A DNA stretch of 64,000 nt from Hordeum vulgare subsp. vulgare. Taxonomy: Eukaryota > Streptophyta > Magnoliopsida > Poales > Poaceae. Where the stretch lies: assembly GCF_904849725.1 (NCBI RefSeq), contig NC_058524.1, positions 510,182,263 through 510,246,262 on the forward strand, read 5' to 3'. Shown in pieces: positions 34,753 to 46,212 of this stretch. The notes beneath the pieces are model-generated. The model did not search any database. It was not told the origin of the DNA and saw only the letters and a list, made by a program, of their open reading frames with translations. How positions within the stretch are numbered: position 1 is the first letter of the stretch; each line of letters starts with the position of its first letter. A program made the position numbers and the translations under genes.

Positions 34753-35514
34753 CAGCCCAAGCAATCCTTCGAGCAGATGCTTGACACGCCCTGCAAGATG
34801 CATTCTGGGGCGAAGCCCTCTACCCATACCATTCGACAGTGAAGCTTTGCACGACGACTGTCGCAAGGGGAGGGCCTGCCGGCTGCCCCAGGTACACACG
34901 TTGCGCCTCATGCTCTAGCTCCTGGTCCAGCTTCGGCTCCACCGCCGCCGCCTCGCGACGACGGCCGTCTCCACGAGGACTACCCCCATCAAGACGGAGC
35001 ATTCGTTGTCTTCACTAGTGAAGGCGACAACAAGCACAGCCAGCGCCGACGCGAGGTGAATGCCACGGTCCCCCCAGCTCCCCAATACATGCAATGGTCT
35101 GAAAATCCCATCACATGGAGCCAGGTTGACCATCCTGTGGTGATGCCAAACCCTAGCTCATACGCGCTCGTCCTCGACCCCACTTTCACCTCCCAAAGGC
35201 TCACCTACCCATTCTCCCGGGTGTTGATCGACGGCGACAACAGCATCAATATCCTCTACCTCGACACCCTCCTTAAGCTCGGGCTCAAGGAGAAGGACGT
35301 CCTGCCAACCAACACTGTCTTCTACGGCATCGTGCCGGGACAGTCGTGCTCGCCGATCAGCAAAATCCAGCTGGACGTCATTTTCGATAACAAACCTCAC
35401 TTGCGCCGTGAGTACATATGGTTCGAGGTGGTGGATCTCAGCGGCCCGTATCACGCGCTGCTGTGCAGACCGGCTCTGGCCAAATTCATGGCTATCCCCA
35501 CTACGCCTACCTGA
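34753..35514 (+). pseudogene. Aspartic protease of element D
   Basis: The segment contains RVLIDGDNSINILYLDTL (active-site D at 35230) and, downstream, YHALLCRPALAKFMA, which corresponds to the flap/core region of retropepsins in the Tat group. The usual motif has two small residues after DG; here DGDNS departs from it, so activity is doubtful. The first part (34753-35050) is poorly conserved linker. The frame breaks near the end (TGA 35512), and the polyprotein goes on in another frame (35515-35810). Confidence 0.78.
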
Positions 35515-38241
35515 AGATGAAGATGCGGGTCCAAAGGGCATCATCACCATTGCTGGCGACTACAAGAAGTTGCTCGAGTGTGCACAAGACAGCAGCCGAC
35601 TGGCCGACGCCATGGTGATTGCTGAGGAGAAAAGGCAGATTAACCAGCTCGTGGCTCAGGCTACTGAGCAGCCGACGATCCCTACTCCTCCATCCCAGTC
35701 GGCCGGCGAAGGCTCCTTCAAGCCGGCTAAAGAAACCAAGAAGGTGCCACTCGACCCTGCGAACCCCAAGCAGTGCATCACCATCGGGGCTGGCCTAGCC
35801 CTAAATAGGAAGGTGAGCTTGTCGATTTCCTCCGTGAGAATCGGGACATCTTTGCATGGTCCCCCGAAGACATGCCTGGTGTTCCAAGGAAGTACGTCGA
35901 GGACAAACTTCACGTGCGACCGGGTGCAAAGACGGTGAAACAACCATTGCGCCGCTTCATCTAGGGGAAGCAGTGCACAATCGGAGAAGAAATTGCCCGG
36001 CTCCTTGCAGCCGACTTCATCATGGAGGTTTTCCACCCGGACTGGTTAGCCAATCCAGTCCTGGTGTTGAAGAAGAACAACACATGGCGAATGTGTATAG
36101 ACTACACAAGCCTGAATAAGGCATGCCCGAAAGACCCTTTCGCCTCGCCAAGGATAGATCAAGTGATCGACTCCACAGGCGGCTGCGAACTGATGTCGTT
36201 TCTGGCTGCTTATTCAGGCTACCATCAAATCAAGCTGGATCCACCTGATCGCCTGAAGACCTCCTTCATCAGGCCCTTTGGGGCCTACTGCTACACCACC
36301 ATGATATTCGGTCTGAAGAACGCTGGTGCGACATTCCAGCACTGCATGCAGCAGTGCCTACTGCTACAGATTGGCAGAAACATCCACATCTATGTGGATG
36401 ATATCGTCGTCAAGACCAAGCAACACTTCAGCCTCCTCGACGACTTGCGGGAGACGTTGGCCAACCTGCGCGAATACAAGATCCGACTCAATCTGGAGAA
36501 GTGCATCTTTGGGGTTCCAGGCGGCAAGCTCTTGGGGTTCTTCGTGTCCGCTCGCGGCATCGAAGCGAACCCTGAGAAAATCGGCACCATCGAGCAGATG
36601 GTGAAGCTGGCTCGAATCCTAGACGTCTAGAAGTTCGTCGGCTGCCTGGCATCCCTTAGCCGATTCGTCAGCCGGCTCGGTGAGAAGGCCCTTCCACTCT
36701 ACCAGCTCATGAAGAAGAAAACCAAGTTCGAGTGGAACGACCAGGCGGACGAAGCCTTCCACGACCTCAAGCGGGTCATCTCAAGCCTGCCAATCTTGGC
36801 AGCACCAGCGGAAAGGGAACCCATTCTCATATACATTGCAGTGACCACTCGCGTGGTTAGTGTAGTGCTAGTAGTTGAGGGCAAGGAGGAGGGAAAGGTA
36901 CTGTTAGTGCAATGCCCTATCTACTATCTCAGCGAGGTCTTGTCCGCCTCCAAGGAAAACTACCCCCACTACCAGAAAATGTGGTATGGTGTTTACCTTG
37001 CCGCAAAGAAGTTAAAGCAATACTTCCAAGAGCATGCCATCACTATGGTGAGCACTGCTCCACTTTCAGAAATCATGGAAAACCATGACGCGGCCGGCTA
37101 GATCGCCAAGTGGTCCATCTCCGTGGCTAACCACGACATTCTCTACGAGCCTCGCACTGCCATCAAGTCTCAGGTGGTGGCCGACTTCCTTGTCAACTTG
37201 ACCGAAACCCAGTTTGAGCCACCGCTTCCAGATTCCACTCATGGGCGGATGCACTTCGACGGCTCAAAGATGCGAACTGGTCTGGGAGCCGGCATTGTCT
37301 TGATGTGTCCGAAAGGAGACCAGCTCAAGTATGCTCTCTAGATTCACTTTGCCGCCTCCAACAATGTTGCCGAGTACGAAGCGCTCGCTCACGGCCTCCA
37401 GCTTGCCAAGGAGACTGGCATCTGGCGCCTCCTTTGCTTCGGCGACTCAGACCTCGTGGTGCAAAAAGTCGCTGATGAATGGGATGCCAGGGATGCCAAG
37501 ATGCCGAGCTACCGCTTCCTCATCCAGGAGCATAGCGGCCCTTTCGAGGGTTGCGAGTTTCATCACGTTCCGAGGGCGGACAACGAGGCGGCTGATACAT
37601 TGGCTAAGATTGGCTCTACAAGACAAGCAATTCCAGCCGGCATCTCCCTCGAACAGCTGCACAAGCCGTCCATCAAGCCGTCTCCAGAGTCGGCATCAAT
37701 TTTTGTGTTGGTTGATCCCTCGGTGCAAGCGCCATCGGCTACGCCAGCTGCACCGGTTACAACTCCTGTACCGGCTACACTGGCTCTGCCAACTCCAATT
37801 GTGGCACCGGCTACAACCACTTCGCCGCCTACGACTACTTCGCCGGCTACAACAACAAATTCGGCTACGCCAAGCCTCGAATCCTATCGTCTCGACACCC
37901 AGTGGGTGGACGTCATGGAGCCGTCTACAACGACAGCATCACAGACAGAGAGTCTCGAGCCTGCGACTGCTTCACCAAGCGCGGGGGCTACAGAATCCCC
38001 TGACACTCAGGTTGAGACGGAGCCAGCCCTTGTGTCGGCTCCGTCGTGGGCTCAACCCATCCTGGCGTTCCTTCTTTGCGGCGAGCTCCCTCAAGAGGAG
38101 GCGGAGGCAAGGCAGATCCAGCGCCGATCTGCAGCCTATGCCATCATCAATCGTGAGCCGATTCGGTGTAGCGTGACTGGCGTGTTCCAGCGCTACATCG
38201 AATCAGTAAAGGGACATGCTATCCTCAGAGACATTCACCAG
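35515..38241 (+). pseudogene. Reverse transcriptase and two RNase H regions of element D
   Basis: Reverse transcriptase motifs are IMEVFHPDWLANPVLVLKK (36019), WRMCIDYTSLNKACPKD (36085), FLAAYSGYHQIKL (36202), FGLKNAGATFQ (36310) and the catalytic YVDD at 36391-36402. A first RNase H-like part follows (YIAVTTRVVSVVLV, 36830). A second, complete-looking RNase H spans about 37249-37620, with D (FDGSKM), E (AEYEAL), D (FGDSDLV) and D (RADNEAADTLA). Two RNase H domains are a known trait of Tat elements. A Pro/Thr/Ala-rich linker (37680-38050) precedes integrase. In-frame stops are TAG 35962, 36628, 37099 and 37339; a frameshift lies near 35812. Confidence 0.9.
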
Positions 38242-39311
38242 GGGGGTGCGGGCATCATGCCGCCTCTAGAACCCTGGTAGCCAAGGCATTCCGCCATGGA
38301 TTCTACTGGCCCACAGCCCTCGAGGAGGCCGTGGACATGGTCAACAAATGCGAGGGCTGCCAGCGCTTTGGCGCGCAGAAACACATGGCGCCTTCGGCCC
38401 TCAAAACCATCCCCTTGTCTTGGCCTTTCGCCGTCTGGGGGTTGGACATGGTGGGACCATTCAAGACCGCTCGAGGCGGTATGACTCATCTCTTGGTAGT
38501 CATTGATAAATTTACCAAGTGGATCGAGGCTAGACTCATGAAGAAGCTTGACGGCCCCACGACCGTCAGGTTCATCACGGACATCTCTGTCCGATACGGC
38601 GTCCCCCACATCATCATCACCGACAACGACACCAACTTCGCCAAGGGTGCTTTGGTGCTCTACTACTCCAAGGTAGGCATCCAGCTCGACTTGGCATCGA
38701 TGGCACACCCCTAGTCCAACGGCCATGTGGAGAGGGCCAACGGCCTAATCCTGGCCGGCATCAAGCCAAGAATGGTGGCACCACTCGTCAGGTCTGCCAG
38801 CTGCTGGATTGAAGACCTGCCGGCAGTACTGTGGAGCCTCCACATCACGCCCAACCGGTCAACCGGCTTCACCCCATTCTTTCTGGTATATGGGTCCGAG
38901 GCTATCATCCCTACGGATGTTGAGTTCGACTCGCCTCGGGTTACCCTATACACACAAACAGAAGCGAAGGAGGCAAGAGAAGACGGCGTCGATATGCTCG
39001 AGGAGGCATGTGACCTAGCCTTGAGTTGGACGGCCATTTATCAAGAGAAGCTCAGATACTACCATAGCAAGAAAATCAAGCCTCTCTTTTTCAGAGAGGG
39101 AGACTTGTTGCTCAGAAGAATCCAGCGAACAGCCGGCCAGCACAAGCTCTCATCCCCATGCGAGGGACCCTTCATCATCAGCAGGGCATTGCATAACAAT
39201 GCGTACTACCTGATTGATGCCCAGAAGCCAAGGAAGCACAAGAGGGACGACTCCGACGAGGAGACGGAATGTCCATGGAACGCGACATTGCTTCTCCCGT
39301 TCTACTGCTAG
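38242..39311 (+). pseudogene. Integrase of element D
   Basis: The frame changes in the G run near 38241-38246, so the zinc motif (H, then HH, CEGCQRFG at 38346) and the catalytic core are read one frame away from the RNase H. The core shows D in WGLDMVGPF (38440), D in IIITDNDTNF (38617) and E in GHVERANGLI (38724), the DDE triad. TAG 38712 interrupts just before that E. A C-terminal module (YHSKKIKPLFFREGDLLLRR, CEGPFIISRAL) ends at TAG 39311. The sequence is well preserved apart from these lesions. Confidence 0.9.
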
Positions 39312-40041
39312 AAGGCAAGTACCAAAAAAGGAAAGAGCATGCACATATTTATCTTTCTCCCTCTTCGGGATTTCCAATGAATGCAATGGAAATAGCATGC
39401 ACATATGCTTCTTTTGGATTCATAACTAGAGTTTTCACTCATTCTGTGAGTCCCTTGGCAAGGCTCCAACGGGCTTGGGGGCTTGCTAGCCGCACGAATG
39501 ATTACCTTAGCTGTATAAGAACATATAGTGCATGCCGGGTCGAACCCTGGCCGTCTCGTAATAGCTACAGACCGGCTGCCGGCTGTCCGGCTAGCGAGGC
39601 GGCTCCAGGTAAGCCCTGCTGCGCGAAAGGTTCAAACTACAAAAAGGGTTGCTGGCTCGGGTTGGTTTGATCCTTTTTTGCAATCTTATTCTAGGCGGCC
39701 TCTGCTGGTTTATGTTTGAGTCTTTAAGTCTTGATGGCTTCGAAAAATCTAAGTCCAATATTCCCAAAGGCAGAAGCCTCGACCCAGTCACAGACCGGCT
39801 CCCGGCTGTCGGGCTGGCGGGGTAGATGCTAGAGGGAGTAAAGGGGTTGGAGAAAAAAGGAAGTCGAGCAGGAATCCAAAGATGAAGACATAAAACAGCA
39901 CGCATGGCATTATGAATTTAATGCAGAATTCATACATTCAAAAGCATTGGCCCACGGCCGAAATTCATTACACACCCCGCAGTGGGTGGAACTGTTGGAC
40001 TGACAAAGTATTGTAGACAACGAAAAGAAAAACAGGACCGG
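39312..40041. other. Spacer between pol and the antisense gene of element D
   Basis: No gene is seen in these 0.7 kb. It contains two copies of AGCATGCACATAT about 68 bp apart (39337 and 39405) and GC-rich phrases (GACCGGCT, GCCGGCTGTCCGGCTAG) like those of the LTR. The convergent transcripts of pol and the antisense gene would end here. Confidence 0.6.
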
Positions 40042-43000
40042 TTAAGGGGCGGTAGCCTTGTCGGTTTCCCCGGCTGGTGCTCCTGAAGTGGTGGCTTCAC
40101 CATCGCCGGCTGCTCCCGAGGCGGTGGTGCCGTCTCCTCCACGAGAGCTTCCGGCTCCGTCCCTGCAAGAGTCGGCCTACGCCTCGCTACTGGAGGCGGC
40201 ATCTTCCTCCTCATGGGCCGCCTCGTCGCAGCTGTCATTGGCGTCATAAGGCTGAAGATGGTGCAAGTCCTGAGGGACCACATTGTCGTCTTCATCCCGC
40301 TCCAAGTTGAGCTCGTCCCAGACGGCGTACGAGGTGATGTCGCTGGCCCTCACACGCAGTTGTTCCTCCATGGCCTTCAGCTCCCCCTCCGAGCCGTCGC
40401 GCTGCGCGACGAGCCGTCCTCCATGGTTCTGGTACCAGGACTTGGCCAAGCGCAGGGCCATGTAGGAACCAGCACGCGCGGCCGAGGCACGACAGGCGTC
40501 AAGGCAATCGTCACCAGCTGCAAGCCAGCGGGAGAGCCGGCTCATCGACGCCAGGTCCACGGCGTCGGGCCACAGAGCCTTTATCATCGACGAGGCTGCA
40601 CTCTGAAGCCTCTCCACGGATTCGGCCAGGGCACACAGGCGGGCTCTGAGGCCCACGCCAATCTCCTCCATGCTCCAGCCGGTAGTGGCATTCACCTCCA
40701 GCCCGGCAACTCAACGCTCCTCGCGGCTGACCTTGACAGCCGTTTCCCGTGTCTCAGGGAAGAGTCCTGGGATAGGAGAAGAGGTCCGAAGAAGAATAAG
40801 AGGAGAGAGCAGCAAAGAAGAAAAATTCAAGATAAAGTAAAAGAAGGCTTACGGTCGAAATGGGTGTCGGTCTCATGGGCGTCCTCCTGGGCCTCAAGCT
40901 CCCGCACCTTGCTCGCGTGGGTTGCGTGGGATATCTCTTCCTGAAGGGCCAAGACCGTCTCCAGCGGCTTGGCCAGATGCGCCTGCTTCTGGATCAGGGC
41001 TTCCTCCTTCTCCTTCAAGGCAGCATCCTTAAGCTTCGTCTCTTCGAGATGAGCCGTCCTGAGGGGCTCCACGTCGGCAGCATGGGAGGCGTCCTTCTCC
41101 TACAGAGTGGCGCGCAGCTGCTCCTACTCAGCCTGGCGGGCCGCCTCGTCATCCCTATTCTCCATCTGGAGAAGGGTCAGCTGCTGCTGGAGCCGCTCAC
41201 CCGCCTCGCGCAGGATGTCTCGCTCTCAGACAACCACGCCCAGCTGGCCCTGAAGATCGGCAACCTAGCCATCAGCCACCTGGGTCTGAGCCCGTAGCGT
41301 GTTGTACGCCTGCACTTGGGCGTCATGAAGATCCTATGGGCAAAAGCAAAAAGGAGTAAGATTCGGCTCGTCTAAATTCATAGCCGACCCGATTCTCGGG
41401 GGCTACACCCAGGGGGTGCGCTAGCGCGCACCCACTAAAAAGCAAAGACATGGCACGAAGAGATTTGGCCCGGCCAAATGCTTAGCCGGCCCGATTCTCG
41501 GGGGCTACACCCAGTGGGTGCGCTGGTGCGCCCCCACTGATTCAAGAAGAATAAAAATTCAAAACCAAGACGAGGAAGACGCAAAGGATAAAGCACTCAC
41601 CCTGGTGCGCTCCTCCAGACGCTCCTGATCGCTGTGGGCCACCCTGGCCGCTTGCTGCACCTTGTCCCGGCTGCTGGCAAACATCGCCACAAGCTACGAG
41701 ACACCGTTGAGCACGACGCTTGGGGTCAACGTCAGGCGCTCGACGTTGTGCACATGCCAAGTCTTCTAGGGCCGACTCCCGGAGCTGGAGCCGGCTCCTG
41801 CAGCAGATGGACCATGATTGGTCATGATGATGGCGCCAGCTTCAGGTGGCTGGTTGGTGGCCGGCTCCATCGACGCCCCAGCCGGCGTCGTCTCCGTGGC
41901 CGGGGCTGGATCGGCGCGTCCGGCGTGTCCATGGACATCTCTAGCGCCTCCAAGTTCAGCTCCGGCGCATCGGCCACCGCCTCAGCCTCTGGCGTGTCGG
42001 GGATCACCTCGAGGTCCACTAGCGCGGAGGCGTCCGGCTCGGACGGCTTGGCTTCCTCGGCCATCTGGGTACGCCTCGGGGCTGCCTCGCTAGCTGGCTC
42101 CTCCACGTGAGCACGCATGGAGGGGTCATGTCTAGCCTTCGTATGCTTCTCCCTGGGCTTCTCCGCCCGGCTGGGATGAGGTTGGCCTTCGGCCATCTTC
42201 TTCGCCGCCTCCTCCCAGCAATGGGCGGACTGATCGTCAAGGGCCTTTTGGGCAACCTCAGCTGCTGCCCAGCCGAGCCGTTCGGCATCGGAGGCAGTTT
42301 CTTCCTCCATGTCTTCTGCCTCCCTGCAAGGCATGGTTGGAGGAGCCCATCCTCATCCAACAAAACTGAAAGAGGGCAGCAAAGGATCCTTACCTCACCA
42401 CGACGGGCACGTGCTTCCTCAGGGCGCCGGGTCGATGCTTCTTGGCGCCGCCTGCTCGCCCTCACGCTGGAGGCCCAAGCGCGGCGCGTTTGGAGGCCGG
42501 CTTGGTAGCTGTGGCGCCCTTGCCCTAGTTCCTGGCTGCCTCGCCAGGCGCGGCCATCTCGCCGACATGACGACGGCCTCGGGTCATCGGAGGGCTGGTG
42601 ACTTCCTCCACCTCTTTGGCACCCTCCCCAAAGGACGCATCATACGAAGATGGCGGTGTCTCGTCATCATCCGTCCAATCAACAATAGGAGGCCTCAGGT
42701 CCTCACCAGATGGCTCGGAGCCTTCTGACTCCAATGCCTCCTCCGAGACGGTGTCCCAAGTCTCCATCATCCCCTCGTCTTCAATCTCCGAGGGGTCTGA
42801 CATCTCCACGTCTGGAGCCGGTGGGTTGAGGACTTGCAACTTCCCAAATAGCTAATACAACAACAATTGATGGCCGGCTCAAACAAGAAGAAACAACAGT
42901 TTCAAAGCACAAAAGCAAATACCAGATCCGGAGGGCACTTACCATCGGGGGAGGTTGGTTCATGTCGTAAGGGACCAACCCCCACTCCCAGTCTCCTCCT

Positions 43001-43877
43001 TCATCCATGTTGGCAGAGGAGATCTGGTTCACGTTCTTCGCCACCTCCCGAAAGCGTAAACTCTTGGTGGAGAGCCGGCAAGGATCGTGCTGGGCACTCA
43101 TCTGACATATCAGATGAGGCCGTCTCTGTACAGGCAGGATCTAGTGTGTCATCATGGTGGTAAGCAGGTCGCGTCCCACGAGGCTGCGGTTCTTCAAGCT
43201 GTCGAGGTAGGCGCCTATCTGCGCCACCTCGGGAACTGGCTTGAGGAACTTGGCTTGCCAGTTCTTCTTCTCCATCGGAGGCTCGATGTCAAAGGGGGCA
43301 TGTTGAGGGCGTCACGTGTGGGGCTGGCATTCTTCACATAGAAGAAGCCCCACTGCCACTACTTGATGGAGTCCTGGAGCAGCATCTGGGGGAAGCCACA
43401 CTTCGTCCGGTGATGCACCACTGCCGCGCCGCATGGGGTCATCGGGCGAGGGCCGTGGAGCTTCTCCAACTCGGCCTTGTTCATCTTCTTGGGCTGCTGC
43501 TTGAAGAAGAACAAGCTCTGCCAGAGGTCGAGGTGGGACTCGATCCCCAGGAACCCCTCGCACAGGACGACGAACGAGGTGAGATGGAGGATGGCATTCG
43601 GCGCCAGATGATGCGGCTGTAAGCCAAAGAAGGTCAGGAAGTTGTTGAAGAAGGCGCTCGCCGGAAGCCCGAAGCCTCAGTAGAAGTGTTTGTCGAATAC
43701 GACTACCTCTCCCTCCTGTGGCTTCAGAGCAGCCTCGGCTCCGGGGATCCGCACGGCCACAAGGGAGGCTAGAGGCAGCATTCGGCGATGGCGGACTGCG
43801 TCGATGTGCTCAATGCAGATGTCACTGTCGAGCCAGGCACCGTTGTGCTGCCCCTTCTTGGAAGAGCTGCTCGACAT
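40042..43877 (-). pseudogene. Antisense multi-exon gene of element D (putative gypsy-type transposon family, PF04195-like)
   Basis: The start on the minus strand is ATG 43877 (MSSSSSKKGQHNGAWLDSD). The conserved domain is recognisable: HRRMLPLASLVAVR, VVFDKHFY, then GFGLPASAFFNNFLTFF, PHHLAPNAILHLTSF and CEGFLGIESHLDLWQ. Then come acidic and coiled-coil exons (LKDAALKEKEEALIQK; MEEIGVGLRARLCALAES). Splice sites are clear: introns at about 42944-42853, 42390-42326, 41602-41345 and one starting near 40851, all GT...AG. The last readable frame ends near TAA 40042. Stops at 43677 (TGA), near 43365 (TAG), in the 41331-40851 exon and at 40177 (TAG) show decay. The function of this family is unknown; antisense genes at this place are known in Tat elements. 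Confidence 0.82.
41381..41538 (-). repeat. Direct repeat in an intron of the antisense gene
   Basis: A 56 bp unit starting TAGCCGACCCGATTCTCGGG (41381-41436) is repeated at 41483-41538 with few changes, a period of 102 bp. Both copies hold CTCGGGGGCTACACCCA, which resembles the polypurine tract next to the 3' LTR (CTTCGGGGACTAC). Confidence 0.85.
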
Positions 43878-44397
43878 GGCAGCAATCGGCGAGAACTCGA
43901 AGGGATGGCGGTGAAGATGAAGAAGAAGAGGAAGTCTCTCTCTCTCTTGGTTAAGGCAGGGAGGAAGCGCAAGTGCAGGGCGACAAGGGGGCGAGTAGCC
44001 TCCTCGGTGCCCCCGCACCCCATTTAAACCCCATGAAGGGTCGTGGGGTGGGGATCCGGTGCGCACCGGTCCCATTACGTCCGATTGTTACGGAGGCCTT
44101 TACGATTCCCGAAACCCAACCGTCGTGGAGTAAATCCGCATAGGATCCTCCACGCGGGGGCCGAGGGGGCGTCGTGGCGGGACCCAGGGCGCAGGCCCTG
44201 TCTCGTCAAACTGAACAAACCATCATCACATCAGGCCTGACTTGGCACGTGGCGTGATTTGCACGACTCACGATGAAGCCGAGACGTCGCTTGGAAGCCA
44301 AGCGGTTTTAGAGCCGGCATCCCCTGCTGCGCGAGGCGGCAGGAGTTCGACAAACAACTCAACCTGGCGAGGCCGCCCGCTCCAAATCGACGGGCCT
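43878..44397 (-). promoter_or_regulatory. Probable promoter and 5' leader of the antisense gene
   Basis: Upstream of the antisense ATG lie about 520 bp without a gene. An ATTTAAA element at 44022-44028 sits about 145 bp before the ATG on the minus strand and could act as a TATA box. The leader contains CTCTCTCT-like runs on the plus strand (43937). The role is inferred from position. Confidence 0.35.
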
Positions 44398-44416
44398 CCC
44401 CAGCTTCGGGGACTAC
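44398..44416 (+). other. Polypurine tract region of element D
   Basis: CCCCAGCTTCGGGGACTAC lies directly before the 3' LTR. The G-rich core is short, as in related elements. Confidence 0.7.
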
Positions 44417-45474
44417 TGTCGAGGGGATAACCCTGGGGTAGGCTCATCGAGCCTACTCCTTTGCCTTCGCCCAAGAAGGAACAACAAGAACCATCCTGTA
44501 AAGACCAAGTCCCCCTGGCCGGCTAGGAAGCACCTGCCAGCTGGGGCCGAGACGGCCAACTCTCTGGCCGGCCAGGAAGCACCTGCCGGCTAGAGGCCAG
44601 ACGGCCACCTCTCGCTGGCCATCTAGGCCAAGCCAGCCGGCTAGGGGCGAGGCGGCCGTGTCCAGGCCGGCTAGTCAAGCAGGCTAGGCGGTTGGGGATC
44701 TCAAGTCACATCAGACCGTAGGTCATGACGAGACCCTATGGTTAAAGGTGGCTATGCATCAGCAAAGGTACTAGATCGGGGTGCACGGCAGGTACAAGCA
44801 TCGGGTGCCACGCCGCTGACCTCCTCCGGCTTCGATCCATCACCGTGCATAGTGTCGGCCCGTCAAACTCCCACTCCATTACTGCACTCGGCGTGGGAAT
44901 AGTGGAGATGGCCGTACTACCTGCCGATGAGGATCCTCGCTGGACGACACCAGACATACCACACGTGTCCTGCGTCAACCTTACGCAAGAACCTTATTGG
45001 CTAGCCGGCAGGACCCACAACAAGATGGGACCTCGCAGCCGGCGGGCCCCTCCAGTGACAAGACAAGACCCCGTAGGTCCCCTGGCCAGCCGGCGAGGCT
45101 CCTAGCCGGGTCCCACTCTTGTACCTTTTATCCATATTGTAGGTCGGTGGGTTTGTCTATAAAACCCCCCGGCCCCCCTCCATGCACAGGTTTGGTCAAC
45201 TCATCACAGACACCAACCACATAGGGGAGGGAGACGCGAGCCGGCGGCTCCTTCTTCCTCCTCTACAATGCAACTCCAGGAGCAGTTTGTAGTCCCATTC
45301 ATACATCATACACACCGGCAGGATTAGGGGTGTTATCTCTACAGATAGCCCTGAACCTGGGTACATCGTGCGTTCCATGCTTGTACCAACCTCGTTCCCA
45401 GCGCCCTCCGGTGCCACTTCGGTTCCCACCATCTTTAGCCTACCCATGGCATATGTTGTGAGTAAACACCGACA
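44417..45474 (+). repeat. 3' LTR of element D
   Basis: It is 1058 bp, close in length to the 5' copy, and begins TGTCGAGGGG. TATAAAA at 45158-45164 corresponds to the box in the 5' LTR. By eye the two LTRs differ every 10-20 bases in many stretches, so the insertion is old but younger than A. Confidence 0.92.
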
Positions 45475-45479
45475 TCATG

Positions 45480-46212
45480 TCTCTTTTTGTCACTAATATT
45501 GAGCACCGCAAGATCGAACGCATCACAAAGCACCTCTTACCATGGCAAGATAAATCAATCTAGTTGGCTAAACCAAAGCAATAAATCAGAGAAGAAATAC
45601 GAGGCTGTAACAATCGTTCATAAAAGAGTTCAAAGAAGACTCCAATAATATTCATGGATAGATCAAATCATCAACTCACAATTCATTGGATCCCAACAAA
45701 CACACACAAAAAGATTTACATCAAATAGATCTCCAAGAGCACAAGGAGAACATTGTATCGAATATCAAAAAGAGAGAAGGAGCCATCTTGCTACTCACTA
45801 TGGAACCGTAGGTCTGTGGTAAACTACTCACGTATCATCGGCGGCGCATCAAGGATGATGAAGAACCACTCCATGATCGTTGCCCCCTCCGGCAGAGTAT
45901 CATAAATGGCCTCTAGACTGGATCTCGTGGTTCTCAAACATGCGAAGGCGGAAAAAGTATTTCATCGACTACTCTAGGGTTTGTGGGATTTTAGAGTATT
46001 TATAGAGTCGGAGGTAGGTCAAGGCGGTTCCCGTGGGCTCCACTACCCACAAGGGTGCACCAGAGGCCCCTCGCATGCCCAAGTGCGTAGCAGGCCCCAC
46101 GGACCTCCTCTCATGGCCTCTAGAAGCTTGCAAGGTCCCTTCTTGCTAGAAAAAATCTCCAAAAAAATTGTGGCATTTGTACTTCGTTTGTTATTGATAT
46201 TCCGAGTTTGGT
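45480..46212 (-). repeat. 5' LTR of element A, 5' segment
   Basis: It continues 31632 after the D insertion: together they read through a typical LTR region (GCACCGCAAGATCGAACGC, then CATCGGATCC-like and AGATCTCCAAGAGCACAAGG phrases). A minus-strand TATAAATA at 46004-45997 fits the LTR promoter. The outer end near 46212 lacks a clean TG start, so the LTR is probably truncated where element E begins. Confidence 0.72.

Larger units (their letters stand above)
31633..45474 (+). mobile_element. Gypsy LTR retrotransposon D, Tat-like, with an antisense gene
   Basis: The LTRs at 31633-32687 and 44417-45474 begin TGTCG and end CCGACA (CCGAGA in the 5' copy). The target duplication TCATG is at 31628-31632 and 45475-45479. 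The content is primer site, gag, protease, reverse transcriptase, two RNase H regions and integrase on the plus strand, then a multi-exon gene on the minus strand, then the polypurine tract. The YVDDIVVK motif, the second RNase H and the antisense gene point to the Tat lineage (Retand/Grande/RIRE2 relatives). Its GC content is clearly higher than its surroundings. Many stops and several frameshifts make it defective. Confidence 0.94.
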
